This document shows, one piece after another, positions 7,016-17,023 of a DNA stretch of 60,980 bases. The stretch's first letter is position 1. Every line of letters starts with the position of its first letter. The DNA is taken from the NCBI GenBank assembly GCA_045635565.1, contig JAZTVX010000077.1, forward strand, positions 1-60,980. The letters are read 5' to 3'. A program made the translations under genes and the position numbers. Origin of the DNA: RGIG4140 sp045635565 (lineage in GTDB: Bacteria > Pseudomonadota > Alphaproteobacteria > CAAHEQ01 > UBA3637). Below the pieces are notes generated by a model. That model searched no databases and was not told where the DNA came from. It was given only the letters and a program-made list of their open reading frames with translations.

Positions 7016-9469
7016 CTATTCTTTCATCGAAGATGAGAACGCATCGTCACCAGAATGAGGCGTAACGATGTGAACACCAATGGGTTTATCTTCCGTACAC
7101 AAGTGCACAACTCGTTGCGGGAGCGGAATATTGATATTTTCAGAACGGAAACGTGTCAGTATTTCGGCTCGTATTGCACTGGATAAAGAAGCACGTGATC
7201 CAATATCGTTTGTATAACAACTAACCCGAAAATTTAAACTGTTATCCGCAAAATCCATCAACAAGACAAACGGTGCCGGATTAACCAAAATACCTTTTGT
7301 GTTTTTAACAACATCTAATAAAATTTCCTGCACACGAACAACATCACTGTCATAATCAACACCCACAGCAACATCAACACGTCCCATTTTATTTTTGTAT
7401 GTCATATTCGTCACCGTATTGGATAATATATCGGCATTCGGAATAATCACATTAGCACGATTAAACGTTTCAATGACCGTTGAACGAATATTGACTTGCT
7501 TAACTGTTCCCTCTTCCCCGTTAATGATAACCCAATCACCGATTTTAATCGGACGTTCAAATAACAAAATGATACCCGAAACAAAATTGTTCACAACATT
7601 TTGCAAACCAAGCCCTGCTCCTAATGACAACGCCCCTGCGACCAAGGCCAATCCTTTCAGACTTCCGCCCATAACACTGATACCGGCCAAACAGGCAACA
7701 ATAATCCCAACAAAACCAATACCGGCAGCCAATGAGTTACGAATACTCGAATCCATTTCGATATTACTTAATTTACCGTTGAGCAAACTGTTTTTAATCC
7801 ATTTACTGATAATCAAAACAACAAAAAACGCTACAATTCCCAAAAAGACGGATGTTATGGAAACGTGCATACCACCAATATTAAATCCGATAAAAAATTT
7901 CTTTAATTTTTGCAACAAAATATCAACGGAAACGCCCCAAACAAATAACAAAACCAAGACACAACTGATAACAACAATCGGACTGAGGAAAAAACCGAAC
8001 CAAAATTCCCATTTTTCCGTTTGTTTACGATTAACCCGAAAATCACGCATCCAAAATTTGCGTGTGACAAATTGATGAAATAAGACCGTGAATAACTTGT
8101 GAATAATATAAAAAAGACCCACAATAAAAACGGATTCAATAAATTTATTGTAAATATACTCCGTTAAAATCACATACCCGAACAACGAAAAAGACAAAAC
8201 AACCAGGGTTATGATTGTCATCAAAATACTGATTTTTGATGACGTACTCAACTGTTGAACATCCCCGTTATTTAATTCTTCGTCCGTTAATTGATGATCA
8301 TTGTATAAAAAGCGTTTAACAACCAAAATAATACATAAGGCTTTAACAATATTAGACAACGATTTTAACGCATAGATAATATCATCAGAATGTTCTAATT
8401 GGATAGCCAACACTTGAAAATACGAAAAGACACAAATAATGATAATGGAAAAATTAAGCGCAAAGTAAAGTGATTTAGCTTTTTCATCATTTACCTCTAT
8501 TAACCGCCAGTTTGAACGTTTTGGTGTGAATAAGACCCGAACAACGGCACTACAAATGAATAAATACAAACCGTAAATAATTCCGATTCTTAAAACCGTT
8601 CCGAATGGTCCGGAAAATAAATCCTGATGATTTTTTAACCACAACCAACATAAACCGAACATGGCTGCCGGTATAATTCCCCGTGCCAGCAAAACGAAAA
8701 AGCCAGCCATAACTTTATGAGAATAATCCGGATTTAAAATATCTTTTTGATAACCGAGTTTTTTACGAATCAAATAACTCAACAATGCAATACCGGCAAA
8801 TGCCAATAAAAACCAAACACCAACCGTTTCCATTTGAATTTTGACGGATTGTTGTTGTGCTTGTGTCAAATTATTATACCATTGTACCGGATATGTACCA
8901 ACGTTGTAAAAGAACAGTGCAAAACTTTTAATTGATTCAACAAATGTCCGCCAGTGTAAAATAGAATTATGTTTAACCATAATCCGTTCCAACAAAGCCT
9001 GATTACGCAAACTGACAATCAACTGATTGATTTCGTCTATTTTCGCCAAAGCCATATCTGCCGAGGCAATTTTGGATTTAATTTTATCCGATTCATCCGT
9101 TAATTCTTTGCGTTGCTTGGCAATGTCTTCCGGTTCCGTTTCCCCTTCGGCAACTAAAGCGTTTAAGGAGGCTATTTTTTTTGCGGTATTTTCCAACTGT
9201 GTTGTCGCACGTTGTTTTTCTTTCGTCAAAACATCTTGAAAAGAACTCAATTGTTTAATGTTTGTTTGCGAACCTCTGACTGCAATGGTTTTTTGTCGAA
9301 TCAATGTTTCAATATTGTTCAGTTCTGACCCAATATTTTCAATATCGATACTGGTTTCAATAATAACTGCATCCGCCTTATCCGACACATCAATCATTTG
9401 AGTTGTTTGTGCATAACACATACGGGTAACACAAAACAACACGCTTAAAACAATCAATAAACAACGCAT
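7016..9469 (-). CDS. Large MscS-type mechanosensitive channel with DUF3772-like N-terminus
   Basis: About 817 residues from ATG 9469, chosen because GAGGAAG sits six bases upstream. A signal peptide (MRCLLIVLSVLFCVTRMCYA) leads to a periplasmic coiled-coil region (about 30-180, rich in Glu, Lys and Gln). Around ten membrane segments follow, then the MscS core: ALSLGAGLGLQNVVNNFVSG (pore helix TM3) and the beta domain PIKIGDWVIINGEEGTVKQV. The architecture matches the MscK/MscM-like DUF3772 group. These channels open under membrane tension to release solutes during hypo-osmotic shock. It appears to be a single-gene unit, transcribed toward the tmRNA gene. Confidence 0.88.
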   Translation of the reverse strand: MRCLLIVLSVLFCVTRMCYAQTTQMIDVSDKADAVIIETSIDIENIGSELNNIETLIRQKTIAVRGSQTNIKQLSSFQDVLTKEKQRATTQLENTAKKIASLNALVAEGETEPEDIAKQRKELTDESDKIKSKIASADMALAKIDEINQLIVSLRNQALLERIMVKHNSILHWRTFVESIKSFALFFYNVGTYPVQWYNNLTQAQQQSVKIQMETVGVWFLLAFAGIALLSYLIRKKLGYQKDILNPDYSHKVMAGFFVLLARGIIPAAMFGLCWLWLKNHQDLFSGPFGTVLRIGIIYGLYLFICSAVVRVLFTPKRSNWRLIEVNDEKAKSLYFALNFSIIIICVFSYFQVLAIQLEHSDDIIYALKSLSNIVKALCIILVVKRFLYNDHQLTDEELNNGDVQQLSTSSKISILMTIITLVVLSFSLFGYVILTEYIYNKFIESVFIVGLFYIIHKLFTVLFHQFVTRKFWMRDFRVNRKQTEKWEFWFGFFLSPIVVISCVLVLLFVWGVSVDILLQKLKKFFIGFNIGGMHVSITSVFLGIVAFFVVLIISKWIKNSLLNGKLSNIEMDSSIRNSLAAGIGFVGIIVACLAGISVMGGSLKGLALVAGALSLGAGLGLQNVVNNFVSGIILLFERPIKIGDWVIINGEEGTVKQVNIRSTVIETFNRANVIIPNADILSNTVTNMTYKNKMGRVDVAVGVDYDSDVVRVQEILLDVVKNTKGILVNPAPFVLLMDFADNSLNFRVSCYTNDIGSRASLSSAIRAEILTRFRSENINIPLPQRVVHLCTEDKPIGVHIVTPHSGDDAFSSSMKE

Positions 9470-9557
9470 ATTTCTTCCTCTCAATCAAACTGATTGATTT
9501 TATATCGGATTTATATGCCGATTGTCAAGGAAAAACCCTTTATTTCAAGCAGGGGAT

Positions 9558-11147
9558 TTAATTATTTCCCCGAAAGTGTGCATGACCAGAACGTACACAC
9601 CGATAGGTGTATGACGCGGCTTTTTGAACACGACGTCCTTTCTGAACAAACGGCGTATAGAACGGTTCATGTTTTGTCGTTTTCAATGGTTGTGCATCTG
9701 ATATAACGTGTGTTGCATGTATCGTTTTGGGGGTTGGATTTTCAATGATTTGAACAGCAACATCTTGAACAATCATTTGCGTTTCCGTCGTTACCTCAAC
9801 AGGGGCTTCGGCTTTTTGTTTAAAATGTGCTTTACGCTTGGCTTTCAACCGTTCTTTTTGTATCTTACGTGCTTTATCTTGCTGACGACGTTGCTGTTTG
9901 GCTTCTTCATTTTGTTGACGTTCCAATGGTGATATCATGGATTGTGCTTGTATATCATCTAATCGTTGCTCGGCTTGTTTTTTCTTTTTGGCTGCTTCAC
10001 GACGCTTTGCCCGTTTCATAGCTTGACGATCTTTCTGCATCTGTTCTAATTCAGCCTGTTGTTTTTCAACAGCACGTTGTTTAGCACGTTCCCCATTGGA
10101 TAAGGCAGCCTTTTCCAAACGCTGTGCCGATGTCTGACACAAAGAAATCAATGCATGTGGGATACCGTCTTGTGTTGTGACGGATTTGAGTGTATCAATA
10201 ACATTACGAATATGAATTAAAAATTTTTTTTGTAACTGGTGATGCATTTGTTTGATACCACCCAAATGTTGCGTAATTATTTCAACATTTTCCCGAAGTA
10301 ATCGAACAATATTAGCATCTTCCGGATGCATTAACCCTAATCGAATAGCCGTTGCACAGGCTTTAACTTCTTCCAACACTTCAAACCGTTGTAAACGAGC
10401 CGATGGCTTTGCCGATTTTACCGGTTGAGTTGGGACATTGTCCTGTTCAACGGGTGTTTGTTCCTGTCGTATAACTTTGTGAGGTATAACGTCACCTGTT
10501 TCCGGCAATTCGGGACTATTATCATCCAGTCTTAAATTATGACCGTCTAAACTATCCATCATATATTTACCATACAATTGTAATTCACGATAGTGAATCG
10601 GATCGGCTTTTGAACGAGCATAATTTTTATAATAACCTTCCAATGCCGATAACCGTTCCTTGTCCAAATAATGAAACATCCATGGGTTATCATAAACCTG
10701 CGATACCATGCCCGATACAAAACGGGCAAACCGTCTTTCCGTTTGATAACGAAACAGCAAATCACGCCCCAATTGAGATTTAGGATAACGCAACACAAAA
10801 TTATCGGTTTCATGGTCCGCAAAACTAAATACACAGGAACCAATTTTGTGTTTTTGCAAAAAACGGTAAAGCATGTCTTCCGTCAACATGGGATACTTAT
10901 CCTGCAACGCCGGATTCTTGGAAAAATAAAGAACAACAGGACGCCAGTTGGGATAAGAAGCAATAAAACGTTCAACATCTTCATGCCGTTCATATTCTTC
11001 AATGACAGCAACCGGCCAATTCATCGGTTCTTCACCTCGAGGGTCCGGCGTTAACATCGCCCGAAGCAAATGACGGTCTTCCATTCTATCAGACAAACCA
11101 AACAACAATTTGCGACGATGATACATTCTCAATTCATAATCTGTCAT
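9558..11147 (-). CDS. Charge-rich protein of unknown function with a long coiled coil
   Basis: About 529 residues from ATG 11147 (MTDYELRMYHRRK), which has GGGAGG seven bases upstream; the in-frame ATG further up does not. Residues 1-200 are a soluble, aromatic-rich region without a family I recognise. Residues 260-370 are helical. Residues 370-450 are an extreme Lys/Arg/Glu/Gln helix (repeats such as KRAKRREAAKKKKQAEQ), typical of a coiled coil or nucleic acid-binding arm. There is no signal peptide, so it is probably cytosolic. Stand-alone gene facing the MscS gene's 5' end. Confidence 0.7.
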   Translation of the reverse strand: MTDYELRMYHRRKLLFGLSDRMEDRHLLRAMLTPDPRGEEPMNWPVAVIEEYERHEDVERFIASYPNWRPVVLYFSKNPALQDKYPMLTEDMLYRFLQKHKIGSCVFSFADHETDNFVLRYPKSQLGRDLLFRYQTERRFARFVSGMVSQVYDNPWMFHYLDKERLSALEGYYKNYARSKADPIHYRELQLYGKYMMDSLDGHNLRLDDNSPELPETGDVIPHKVIRQEQTPVEQDNVPTQPVKSAKPSARLQRFEVLEEVKACATAIRLGLMHPEDANIVRLLRENVEIITQHLGGIKQMHHQLQKKFLIHIRNVIDTLKSVTTQDGIPHALISLCQTSAQRLEKAALSNGERAKQRAVEKQQAELEQMQKDRQAMKRAKRREAAKKKKQAEQRLDDIQAQSMISPLERQQNEEAKQQRRQQDKARKIQKERLKAKRKAHFKQKAEAPVEVTTETQMIVQDVAVQIIENPTPKTIHATHVISDAQPLKTTKHEPFYTPFVQKGRRVQKAASYTYRCVRSGHAHFRGNN

Positions 11148-11381
11148 AAAAAGCCTCCCACAAAATAACGACATATTCCGTTATATCCGATATTATTTTT
11201 TTTGTCAAGAAAATTGTTAATAACTCATTAAAAAACAGCAGAGGTACGTTTTCCATATAAAACATCACTTGATAATTATTTATTTTTCAAAAAAAATTGT
11301 GGTTTTTATTTTTTTTTCTTGCACTTTTATGCAAGAGATTGTAAAAAAAAGGCGTATTAAGTTTAAAAATTAGGAAATAAC

Positions 11382-11759
11382 ATGAAAAAAATTATTCTTG
11401 CACTGGTCATGGGACTGTTGATTATTTTAGGAACAAGTGCCTGTTCTAAAAAAGAAAACCCTGATGCCGACATTGTTGTTTTTTCCCAAAAAGCATGTCC
11501 GCACTGTATTCACGCAAAAGAATTTATGAATACAGAATTAAAGAAAATGATTCCGACTGTTTCCATACAGGATTATGATATTCGTGCCAGTAAAAAAAAT
11601 TATGAATTATTCATGCACGCCGTTCGTCGCTATAAAATTGATCCGAATCGTGCCGGTACACCGTTATTCATTGTCAATGATAATGTTTTAATGGGATGGA
11701 ATGATGAAATTCAAACGAAACTGGTTGAATTTGTCAAACAAAAGAAATCAGCACAATAA
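11382..11759 (+). CDS. Thioredoxin-fold lipoprotein with CPHC motif
   Basis: A 125-residue protein with a lipoprotein signal (MKKIILALVMGLLIILGTSAC, lipobox TSAC). A short thioredoxin or glutaredoxin-like domain follows: IVVFSQKACPHCIHAKEF carries the redox motif CPHC, and GTPLFIVND is the cis-proline region. It probably sits in the periplasm anchored to a membrane and takes part in disulfide exchange. It lies 40 bp upstream of a DsbA-like gene, which fits a small redox operon. A possible promoter precedes it (TTGCAC at about 11330, 17-bp spacer, TAAAAA) and overlaps a CTTGCA/TGCAAG dyad. Confidence 0.8.
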   Translation: MKKIILALVMGLLIILGTSACSKKENPDADIVVFSQKACPHCIHAKEFMNTELKKMIPTVSIQDYDIRASKKNYELFMHAVRRYKIDPNRAGTPLFIVNDNVLMGWNDEIQTKLVEFVKQKKSAQ

Positions 11760-11799
11760 AATTAAACACATTTTAACATCAACATAAAGGAGAGTAAAA

Positions 11800-12726
11800 A
11801 TGAAAAAAACAAAAACAATTCCGGAAACACCGTTTGCTGTTGAAACAACAACAAACCATTCAACACATGATTGTTGCTGTGGGTCCGACTGTCACTGCCA
11901 TTCGGAAAAACCGGCCGGCTGTGGATTAAAAACGGTTTTAATGGCTGCTTCCATGTGGGGTAGTGCCTTGGTTATTGCCGGTGCTATTTTAGTTTCCGGT
12001 GGCCCGAGCGTTTCTCCGATTCGCCCGACTGCAACACCAAAAGTTGCTCCGGTTGCCACAGCAAGCGTTTCAGATGAAACGATGAAAAAATTCGTTGAAA
12101 AAAATCCGAAATTGATTTTTGAAACAGTTCAGAAATATTTAAACGACATGGAAAGAGAAGCCCGTGCCGCCGAAGAAGCCAATCCGAAAATGGCACCACA
12201 AGAAATCATTGATGAAATTTTGGCTGACAAATCTAACTACTCTTTGGGCAACCCGAACGGTAAATATGTCATCATTGAATTTTTCGATCACAAATGTGGT
12301 TGGTGCAAACGCACAAATGATGCTATGAGAACCGCTCTTGCCAAACCGGAAAACAAAAACATTCGTTGGGTTCCGATTGATACACCGATTTTTGGTGAAC
12401 AATCCGAAACAATTGCCCGTTTTGTTTTAGCCGCCGGCAAACAAGGTAAATATGCCGAAATGCATGAAGCCGTCGGAACAGCTAAATCTTTCACAGATGC
12501 AGACTTCATCGAAATGGGTCGTAAAATCGGTTTAGATACAGATAAATTGGTTGCCGATGCCAACAGTGAAGAATTAAAAGCAAAATTAGTTAAAAACCAA
12601 GAATATGCCGGTAAATTGAATATCAACGGCGTTCCGATGTTAATCGTCAACGGCCGAATTAATCCGGGTGCCTTGTTGGGTGAAAAACTTGAAAAAGCCC
12701 TCCAAGAAGCACGGGAAATGAAATAA
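11800..12726 (+). CDS. DsbA-family thiol-disulfide oxidoreductase with Cys/His-rich N-terminal tail
   Basis: A 308-residue protein. Residues 1-45 are a cytosolic tail containing the cluster HDCCCGSDCHCH and a further GCG, which looks able to bind metal. A membrane segment follows (about 46-68), then a proline/threonine linker and a periplasmic DsbA-like domain of the Com1/BdbD type with FFDHKCGWCKR (redox CGWC) and the cis-proline motif GVPMLIVNG. It probably oxidises or isomerises disulfides in exported proteins. Preceded by the CPHC lipoprotein gene and closed by a strong terminator. The Cys/His tail is not a usual part of DsbA proteins. Confidence 0.88.
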   Translation: MKKTKTIPETPFAVETTTNHSTHDCCCGSDCHCHSEKPAGCGLKTVLMAASMWGSALVIAGAILVSGGPSVSPIRPTATPKVAPVATASVSDETMKKFVEKNPKLIFETVQKYLNDMEREARAAEEANPKMAPQEIIDEILADKSNYSLGNPNGKYVIIEFFDHKCGWCKRTNDAMRTALAKPENKNIRWVPIDTPIFGEQSETIARFVLAAGKQGKYAEMHEAVGTAKSFTDADFIEMGRKIGLDTDKLVADANSEELKAKLVKNQEYAGKLNINGVPMLIVNGRINPGALLGEKLEKALQEAREMK

Positions 12727-12743
12727 GGTTATTTCATGATATG

Positions 12744-12774
12744 AAACGGGCTTGTCAAACAAGCCCGTTTTTTA
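12744..12774 (+). terminator. Rho-independent terminator after the DsbA-like gene
   Basis: AACGGGCTTG and CAAGCCCGTT form a 10-bp stem with a short loop, followed by TTTTTT. The region 12775-13227 beyond it is AT-rich, and I find no convincing gene or RNA there. Confidence 0.9.
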
Positions 12775-13227
12775 TATGTCAAAAAAATATTATCTATACA
12801 TTTTATTCAAAACTCAAAATAAGAACACTTAACAAATCTGACACACACCACCGATAGAGTCACAAATATTATTCCGAAAAAAACAAGAAATATAATCCTT
12901 ATCACATATTTTGGCACCATCAAAAATGACATGGCTAACGCAAAAAAATAAATAATATCATTTAAAAACATCTGTGATGAGTCAAATAATCATGAGATAT
13001 TACAAAAATTGTTTTGAAGAAACAACCCCTACCGTTTTCTCGCTCTTTTATCCCAATCCATAATACAAATCAACAAAAGACACTTGTTTGATTTTGAACA
13101 AATAAAAAACAATACCTATTGTAGTGATTTTTACTGCAACTTCATCAAAATCTATCTCATATGTATTCACCAACGCCAAATTGCATTGTTGATAAAACAA
13201 GTTGCCGGCTAAATTAAAAAACGTCTT

Positions 13228-15264
13228 TTAAACGGCATCAATAGATATTTGTTGTGCTTCCAGTTTTTTAATGGTATCCCGAATACGGGCGGCTTCTTCA
13301 AATTTCATTTCACTGGCCGCCTGACGCATTTTCTTGTATAAATCATTTAATAATTGTGGTATATCGTCCATTAAATCATCTGTCACTTTTGTTTTTTTGT
13401 TCACAACATCATCCTTACCGACCAAATCATTAAAGTCTTTAATCAAATCAGGAATTTGTTTTTGAATACCTTTCGGCACAATCCCGTTTTGAATGTTAAA
13501 TGCCATTTGCTTCGTCCGTCGTCGGCTCGTTTCATCTAATGCCGACTGCAAAGATTTCGTCATCTTGTCAGCATATAAGACGACCCGTCCATTCACATGA
13601 CGGGCCGCCCGTCCGATTGTCTGAATCAAAGAGGTTGTTGACCGTAAAAAACCATCCTTGTCCGCATCTAAAATAGCAACCAATGCCACTTCGGGAATAT
13701 CCAATCCTTCACGTAACAAGTTAATACCAACCAAAACATCAAAAACACCTAAACGTAAATCACGCAAAATCTGTATGCGTTCTAAAGTATCAATATCCGA
13801 ATGCAAATAACGGGTTTTAACACCTCTTTCAGTTAAATATTCAGTTAAATCTTCTGCCATACGTTTCGTTAATGTCGTAACTAAAACACGCCCCTTGCAT
13901 TCAATTGTTTTTAAACATTCAGCCAATAAATCTTCGACCTGATTCGTCACAGGCCGTACAAAACATTCAGGGTCAAGTAATCCCGTCGGACGAATAATCT
14001 GTTCTGTTACAACTCCTTGTGTTTGTTCCAATTCAAACACGCCGGGCGTTGCCGATACAAAAATAGTTTGAGGACGCATTTTATTCCATTCTTCAAACAT
14101 TAACGGCCTATTATCCATACAACTGGGCAATCGAAAACCATATTCCGACAATATTGATTTGCGAGCATAATCTCCCCGATACATTGCCATCAATTGTGGG
14201 ATAGTTACGTGGCTTTCATCAACAAATACCAAAGCATCATCCGGCAAATATTCAAACAAAGTGGGTGGGGCTTCACCAGACTTACGGCCGGTCAAGTGAC
14301 GAGAATAATTTTCAATACCCCGACAACTGCCCGTCGCTTCCAACATTTCCAAATCATACCGTGTCCTAGATTCTAATCGTTGTGCCTCCAATAATTTTTC
14401 TTCTTTTTGAAAAAAAGCAAGGCGTTCTTTTAATTCCTGACGTATCGTTTTAATTGCTTGTGATAATGCCGGTCGAGGTGTCACATAGTGACTGGCCGGA
14501 AAAACAGTAATCTCCGGCAAAGCCGTTTTTTTCTTACCCGTCAAGGGGTCAAACTCATAAATAGCTTCAATTTCATCACCGAAAAAACTAACCCGCCATG
14601 CTAAATCTTCATAGTGCGACGGAAAAATATCCAAGGTATCTCCGGTCACACGAAAAGTTCCCCGTTCAAAAGCAATATCATTCCGTTTGTATTGCAATTC
14701 GACCAACCGTCTTACCACATCACGAATATCAACTTCTTCTGACTTTTTCAATGAAAACGCCATAGATGAATACGATTCAACAGATCCCAACCCGTAAATA
14801 CAAGAAACAGACGATACAACAATCACATCTCGTCGTTCCAATAAATGACGAGTCGCTGCATGGCGCAATCGATCAATTTGTTCATTAACGGCAGAATCTT
14901 TTTCAATAAATGTATCCGTTTTCGGAATATATGCTTCCGGTTGAAAATAGTCATAGTACGAAACAAAATATTCAACGGCATTGTTTGGAAAAAAAGATTT
15001 CATTTCGGCATACAATTGAGCCGCCAATGTTTTATTGTGTGCCAAAATCAATGCCGGCCGTTGTAATTCATGAATAACGTGTGCCATGGTATAGGTTTTA
15101 CCCGAACCGGTAATACCTAACAAAACCTGATTTTGTTGTTGTTGACGGATACCGGCCACCAATTCACGAATAGCCTGTGGTTGGTCACCTGATGGTTGAA
15201 AAGGTGATTCTAACATAAAACCTGCCAAACCGGTTAAATTCGGCTTCTCGTACATAGGTATCAT
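13228..15264 (-). CDS. uvrB: UvrABC excinuclease subunit B
   Basis: A 678-residue protein, normal length for UvrB. Motifs in order are Walker A GITGSGKTYT, the beta-hairpin region YYDYFQPEAYIP used for strand clamping and damage verification, the helicase motifs FVDESHVTIPQ and LREGLDIPEV, TIGRAARHVNG, and a C-terminal UVR domain (MRQAASEMKFEEAARIRDTI) that contacts UvrC. UvrB loads with UvrA at DNA lesions and recruits UvrC for dual incision in nucleotide excision repair. ATG 15264 has AAGGA nine bases upstream. Transcribed as a single gene or with the upstream membrane protein. Confidence 0.97.
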   Translation of the reverse strand: MIPMYEKPNLTGLAGFMLESPFQPSGDQPQAIRELVAGIRQQQQNQVLLGITGSGKTYTMAHVIHELQRPALILAHNKTLAAQLYAEMKSFFPNNAVEYFVSYYDYFQPEAYIPKTDTFIEKDSAVNEQIDRLRHAATRHLLERRDVIVVSSVSCIYGLGSVESYSSMAFSLKKSEEVDIRDVVRRLVELQYKRNDIAFERGTFRVTGDTLDIFPSHYEDLAWRVSFFGDEIEAIYEFDPLTGKKKTALPEITVFPASHYVTPRPALSQAIKTIRQELKERLAFFQKEEKLLEAQRLESRTRYDLEMLEATGSCRGIENYSRHLTGRKSGEAPPTLFEYLPDDALVFVDESHVTIPQLMAMYRGDYARKSILSEYGFRLPSCMDNRPLMFEEWNKMRPQTIFVSATPGVFELEQTQGVVTEQIIRPTGLLDPECFVRPVTNQVEDLLAECLKTIECKGRVLVTTLTKRMAEDLTEYLTERGVKTRYLHSDIDTLERIQILRDLRLGVFDVLVGINLLREGLDIPEVALVAILDADKDGFLRSTTSLIQTIGRAARHVNGRVVLYADKMTKSLQSALDETSRRRTKQMAFNIQNGIVPKGIQKQIPDLIKDFNDLVGKDDVVNKKTKVTDDLMDDIPQLLNDLYKKMRQAASEMKFEEAARIRDTIKKLEAQQISIDAV

Positions 15265-15292
15265 GGTTTAATATCCTTTTTCAAACGGTCAA

Positions 15293-16438
15293 TCAATCTT
15301 GTTTTGAGCAATTAACAGAAGGGACTTCTTCTTTCTTTTTACTCATTTCGGCTTGAAGTGGTTGCCCCCGTTTTGATGCAACATTTTTTACTTCACGCCA
15401 TAATTCTTTGACCCCCATTGTTGCATCTTTTTTCAAACTTTTCAAGGTAACTTTCGACTGCACCCGAGATAAAGACAAATACATTTGATATAAAACAAGT
15501 ATGGCAAATAATAAAGTCACTCCCAGATATCGAACAGAACCAAACATACCGAAAATGCCCATTATACCGGTTAATAACATGATATAAAAGACACGTTTTA
15601 AAACAAATTTCGGTGATATCTGTAATGATAGTGCCCGTTCCGTCAAAAACATTTCCCCAATCGGAAAAACAAAACGATGACGATAAATGTTTGCCGGTAT
15701 CGTTCGCAAGGCTTCAAAAATCGGATAAGCCATCATAATCAAAACGAACACTCCTTGTGGCATTAGCGACAGTTGTATCCACAAAAAACCACTGATAAAC
15801 GTCATGATAAAAACAAGTGGAAATCCCAAAGATAATACAACAAACTTCCGATAGACAAACCACACGACCAACAATAACATCAACATCATTACCCAAAACG
15901 AAAAACATGCTTCAGGCAACAAACCAAAAACCTTGCTGGACATCAACAAAAACAACAAACAGGCAACAATATTAACAACAAAACCTTTTATCGGTACACG
16001 GTCAAATTCCGTATAAAGCATCATGAAAAACGCCCAAGCAACGGCCAATACCACTCGAATGACCATTACTCCAATCGGATTGGATATACCGTACAATGTT
16101 TCAGGCAACGCAAATGTTCCTGCAAAACATATCAGTCCCAACAAACCAAACTGCAACCAAAACGGACGTTTATACAGTATCGGCATGGTGCATAATCCAA
16201 CACCTATCAAAACCAATAGAAACAAGTAAGACGGTGGTAATATCGGCAAACCAAAAGCACTAGACAACCCCTGTTCCAAAACCAAAGACAAGGCAAACAA
16301 AATGCTAACACCCCACGAAACACCCATGACGGAAACGTGTTCATATTTTTTCAATAATAACGGAACAAAGAAATAACGGGCACTGACAAAAAACAATACG
16401 GCAACAATTAACCAAATCCCTGTCTGTATCAATGTCAT
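15293..16438 (-). CDS. Polytopic membrane protein of unknown function
   Basis: About 381 residues from ATG 16438, behind GAAAGGGGG. There are about ten hydrophobic segments between residues 5 and 320, followed by a charged cytosolic tail (KSLKKDATMGVKELWREVKNVASKRG). The overall look resembles undecaprenyl-phosphate glycosyltransferase-type membrane proteins, but the Asp-rich catalytic motifs of that family are absent, so I do not assign a function. It lies 28 bp upstream of uvrB on the same strand and may share its transcript. Confidence 0.65.
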   Translation of the reverse strand: MTLIQTGIWLIVAVLFFVSARYFFVPLLLKKYEHVSVMGVSWGVSILFALSLVLEQGLSSAFGLPILPPSYLFLLVLIGVGLCTMPILYKRPFWLQFGLLGLICFAGTFALPETLYGISNPIGVMVIRVVLAVAWAFFMMLYTEFDRVPIKGFVVNIVACLLFLLMSSKVFGLLPEACFSFWVMMLMLLLVVWFVYRKFVVLSLGFPLVFIMTFISGFLWIQLSLMPQGVFVLIMMAYPIFEALRTIPANIYRHRFVFPIGEMFLTERALSLQISPKFVLKRVFYIMLLTGIMGIFGMFGSVRYLGVTLLFAILVLYQMYLSLSRVQSKVTLKSLKKDATMGVKELWREVKNVASKRGQPLQAEMSKKKEEVPSVNCSKQD

Positions 16439-16540
16439 TTTGCCCCCTTTCAACCGATGTCACCTGTTACAACACCATAATAAATCGTTTTATGTCGGCT
16501 TATCATAAAACGATTTTTATCATCCGTTCACCTAAAAAAA

Positions 16541-16762
16541 TTAAGCCTTGTGACGGAAAGCAATACGTCCTTTTGACAAATCATATGGTGTCATTTCAAT
16601 TTCGACCTTATCTCCGACCATGACGCGAATACGGAATTTACGCATTTTACCGGACGTATGTGCAATGATTTCATGACCATTTTCCAGTGTAACCCGAAAA
16701 GTAGCGTTTGGTAATGCTTCCGTTACCGTTCCCGTAAATTGCAAAACTTCTTCTTTTGCCAT
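16541..16762 (-). CDS. infA: Translation initiation factor IF-1
   Basis: A 73-residue OB-fold protein: MAKEEVLQFTGTVTEALPNA at the start and KVEIEMTPYDLSKGRIAFRHK at the end match IF-1 closely. IF-1 binds the A site of the 30S subunit and helps IF-2 and IF-3 select the initiator tRNA. The start at 16762 has GAGGAG six bases upstream; an ATG five codons earlier lacks family support. A promoter candidate lies just upstream on the same strand (TTGCTT, 17-bp spacer, GATATA). Confidence 0.96.
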   Translation of the reverse strand: MAKEEVLQFTGTVTEALPNATFRVTLENGHEIIAHTSGKMRKFRIRVMVGDKVEIEMTPYDLSKGRIAFRHKA

Positions 16763-17023
16763 AAAAAAACTCCTCATAAAAAAATAAACTGGGCGTATCT
16801 TATATCATTTTTGACAAAAAAACAAGCAAAAAATGATTTATTTCCCGAAACATCTCAAAAAAACGATTACAAGCAGCAAATTGCCAAAAACAAAACCAAG
16901 AACAGGCTTTATTGACAAAAAACAACGTATTTTTTCAATAAAACATCGCTTTTTTCCTTGTAAAAAAAATATTTTTTGCGTAAAATACGACAGAATATGC
17001 GTTTATTATTGAAAGGATAACAT

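Noticed and set aside
12775..13227. Small RNA or gene between the DsbA-like gene and uvrB
   Set aside because: No strong frame, promoter-terminator pair or GC-rich structured stretch was found.
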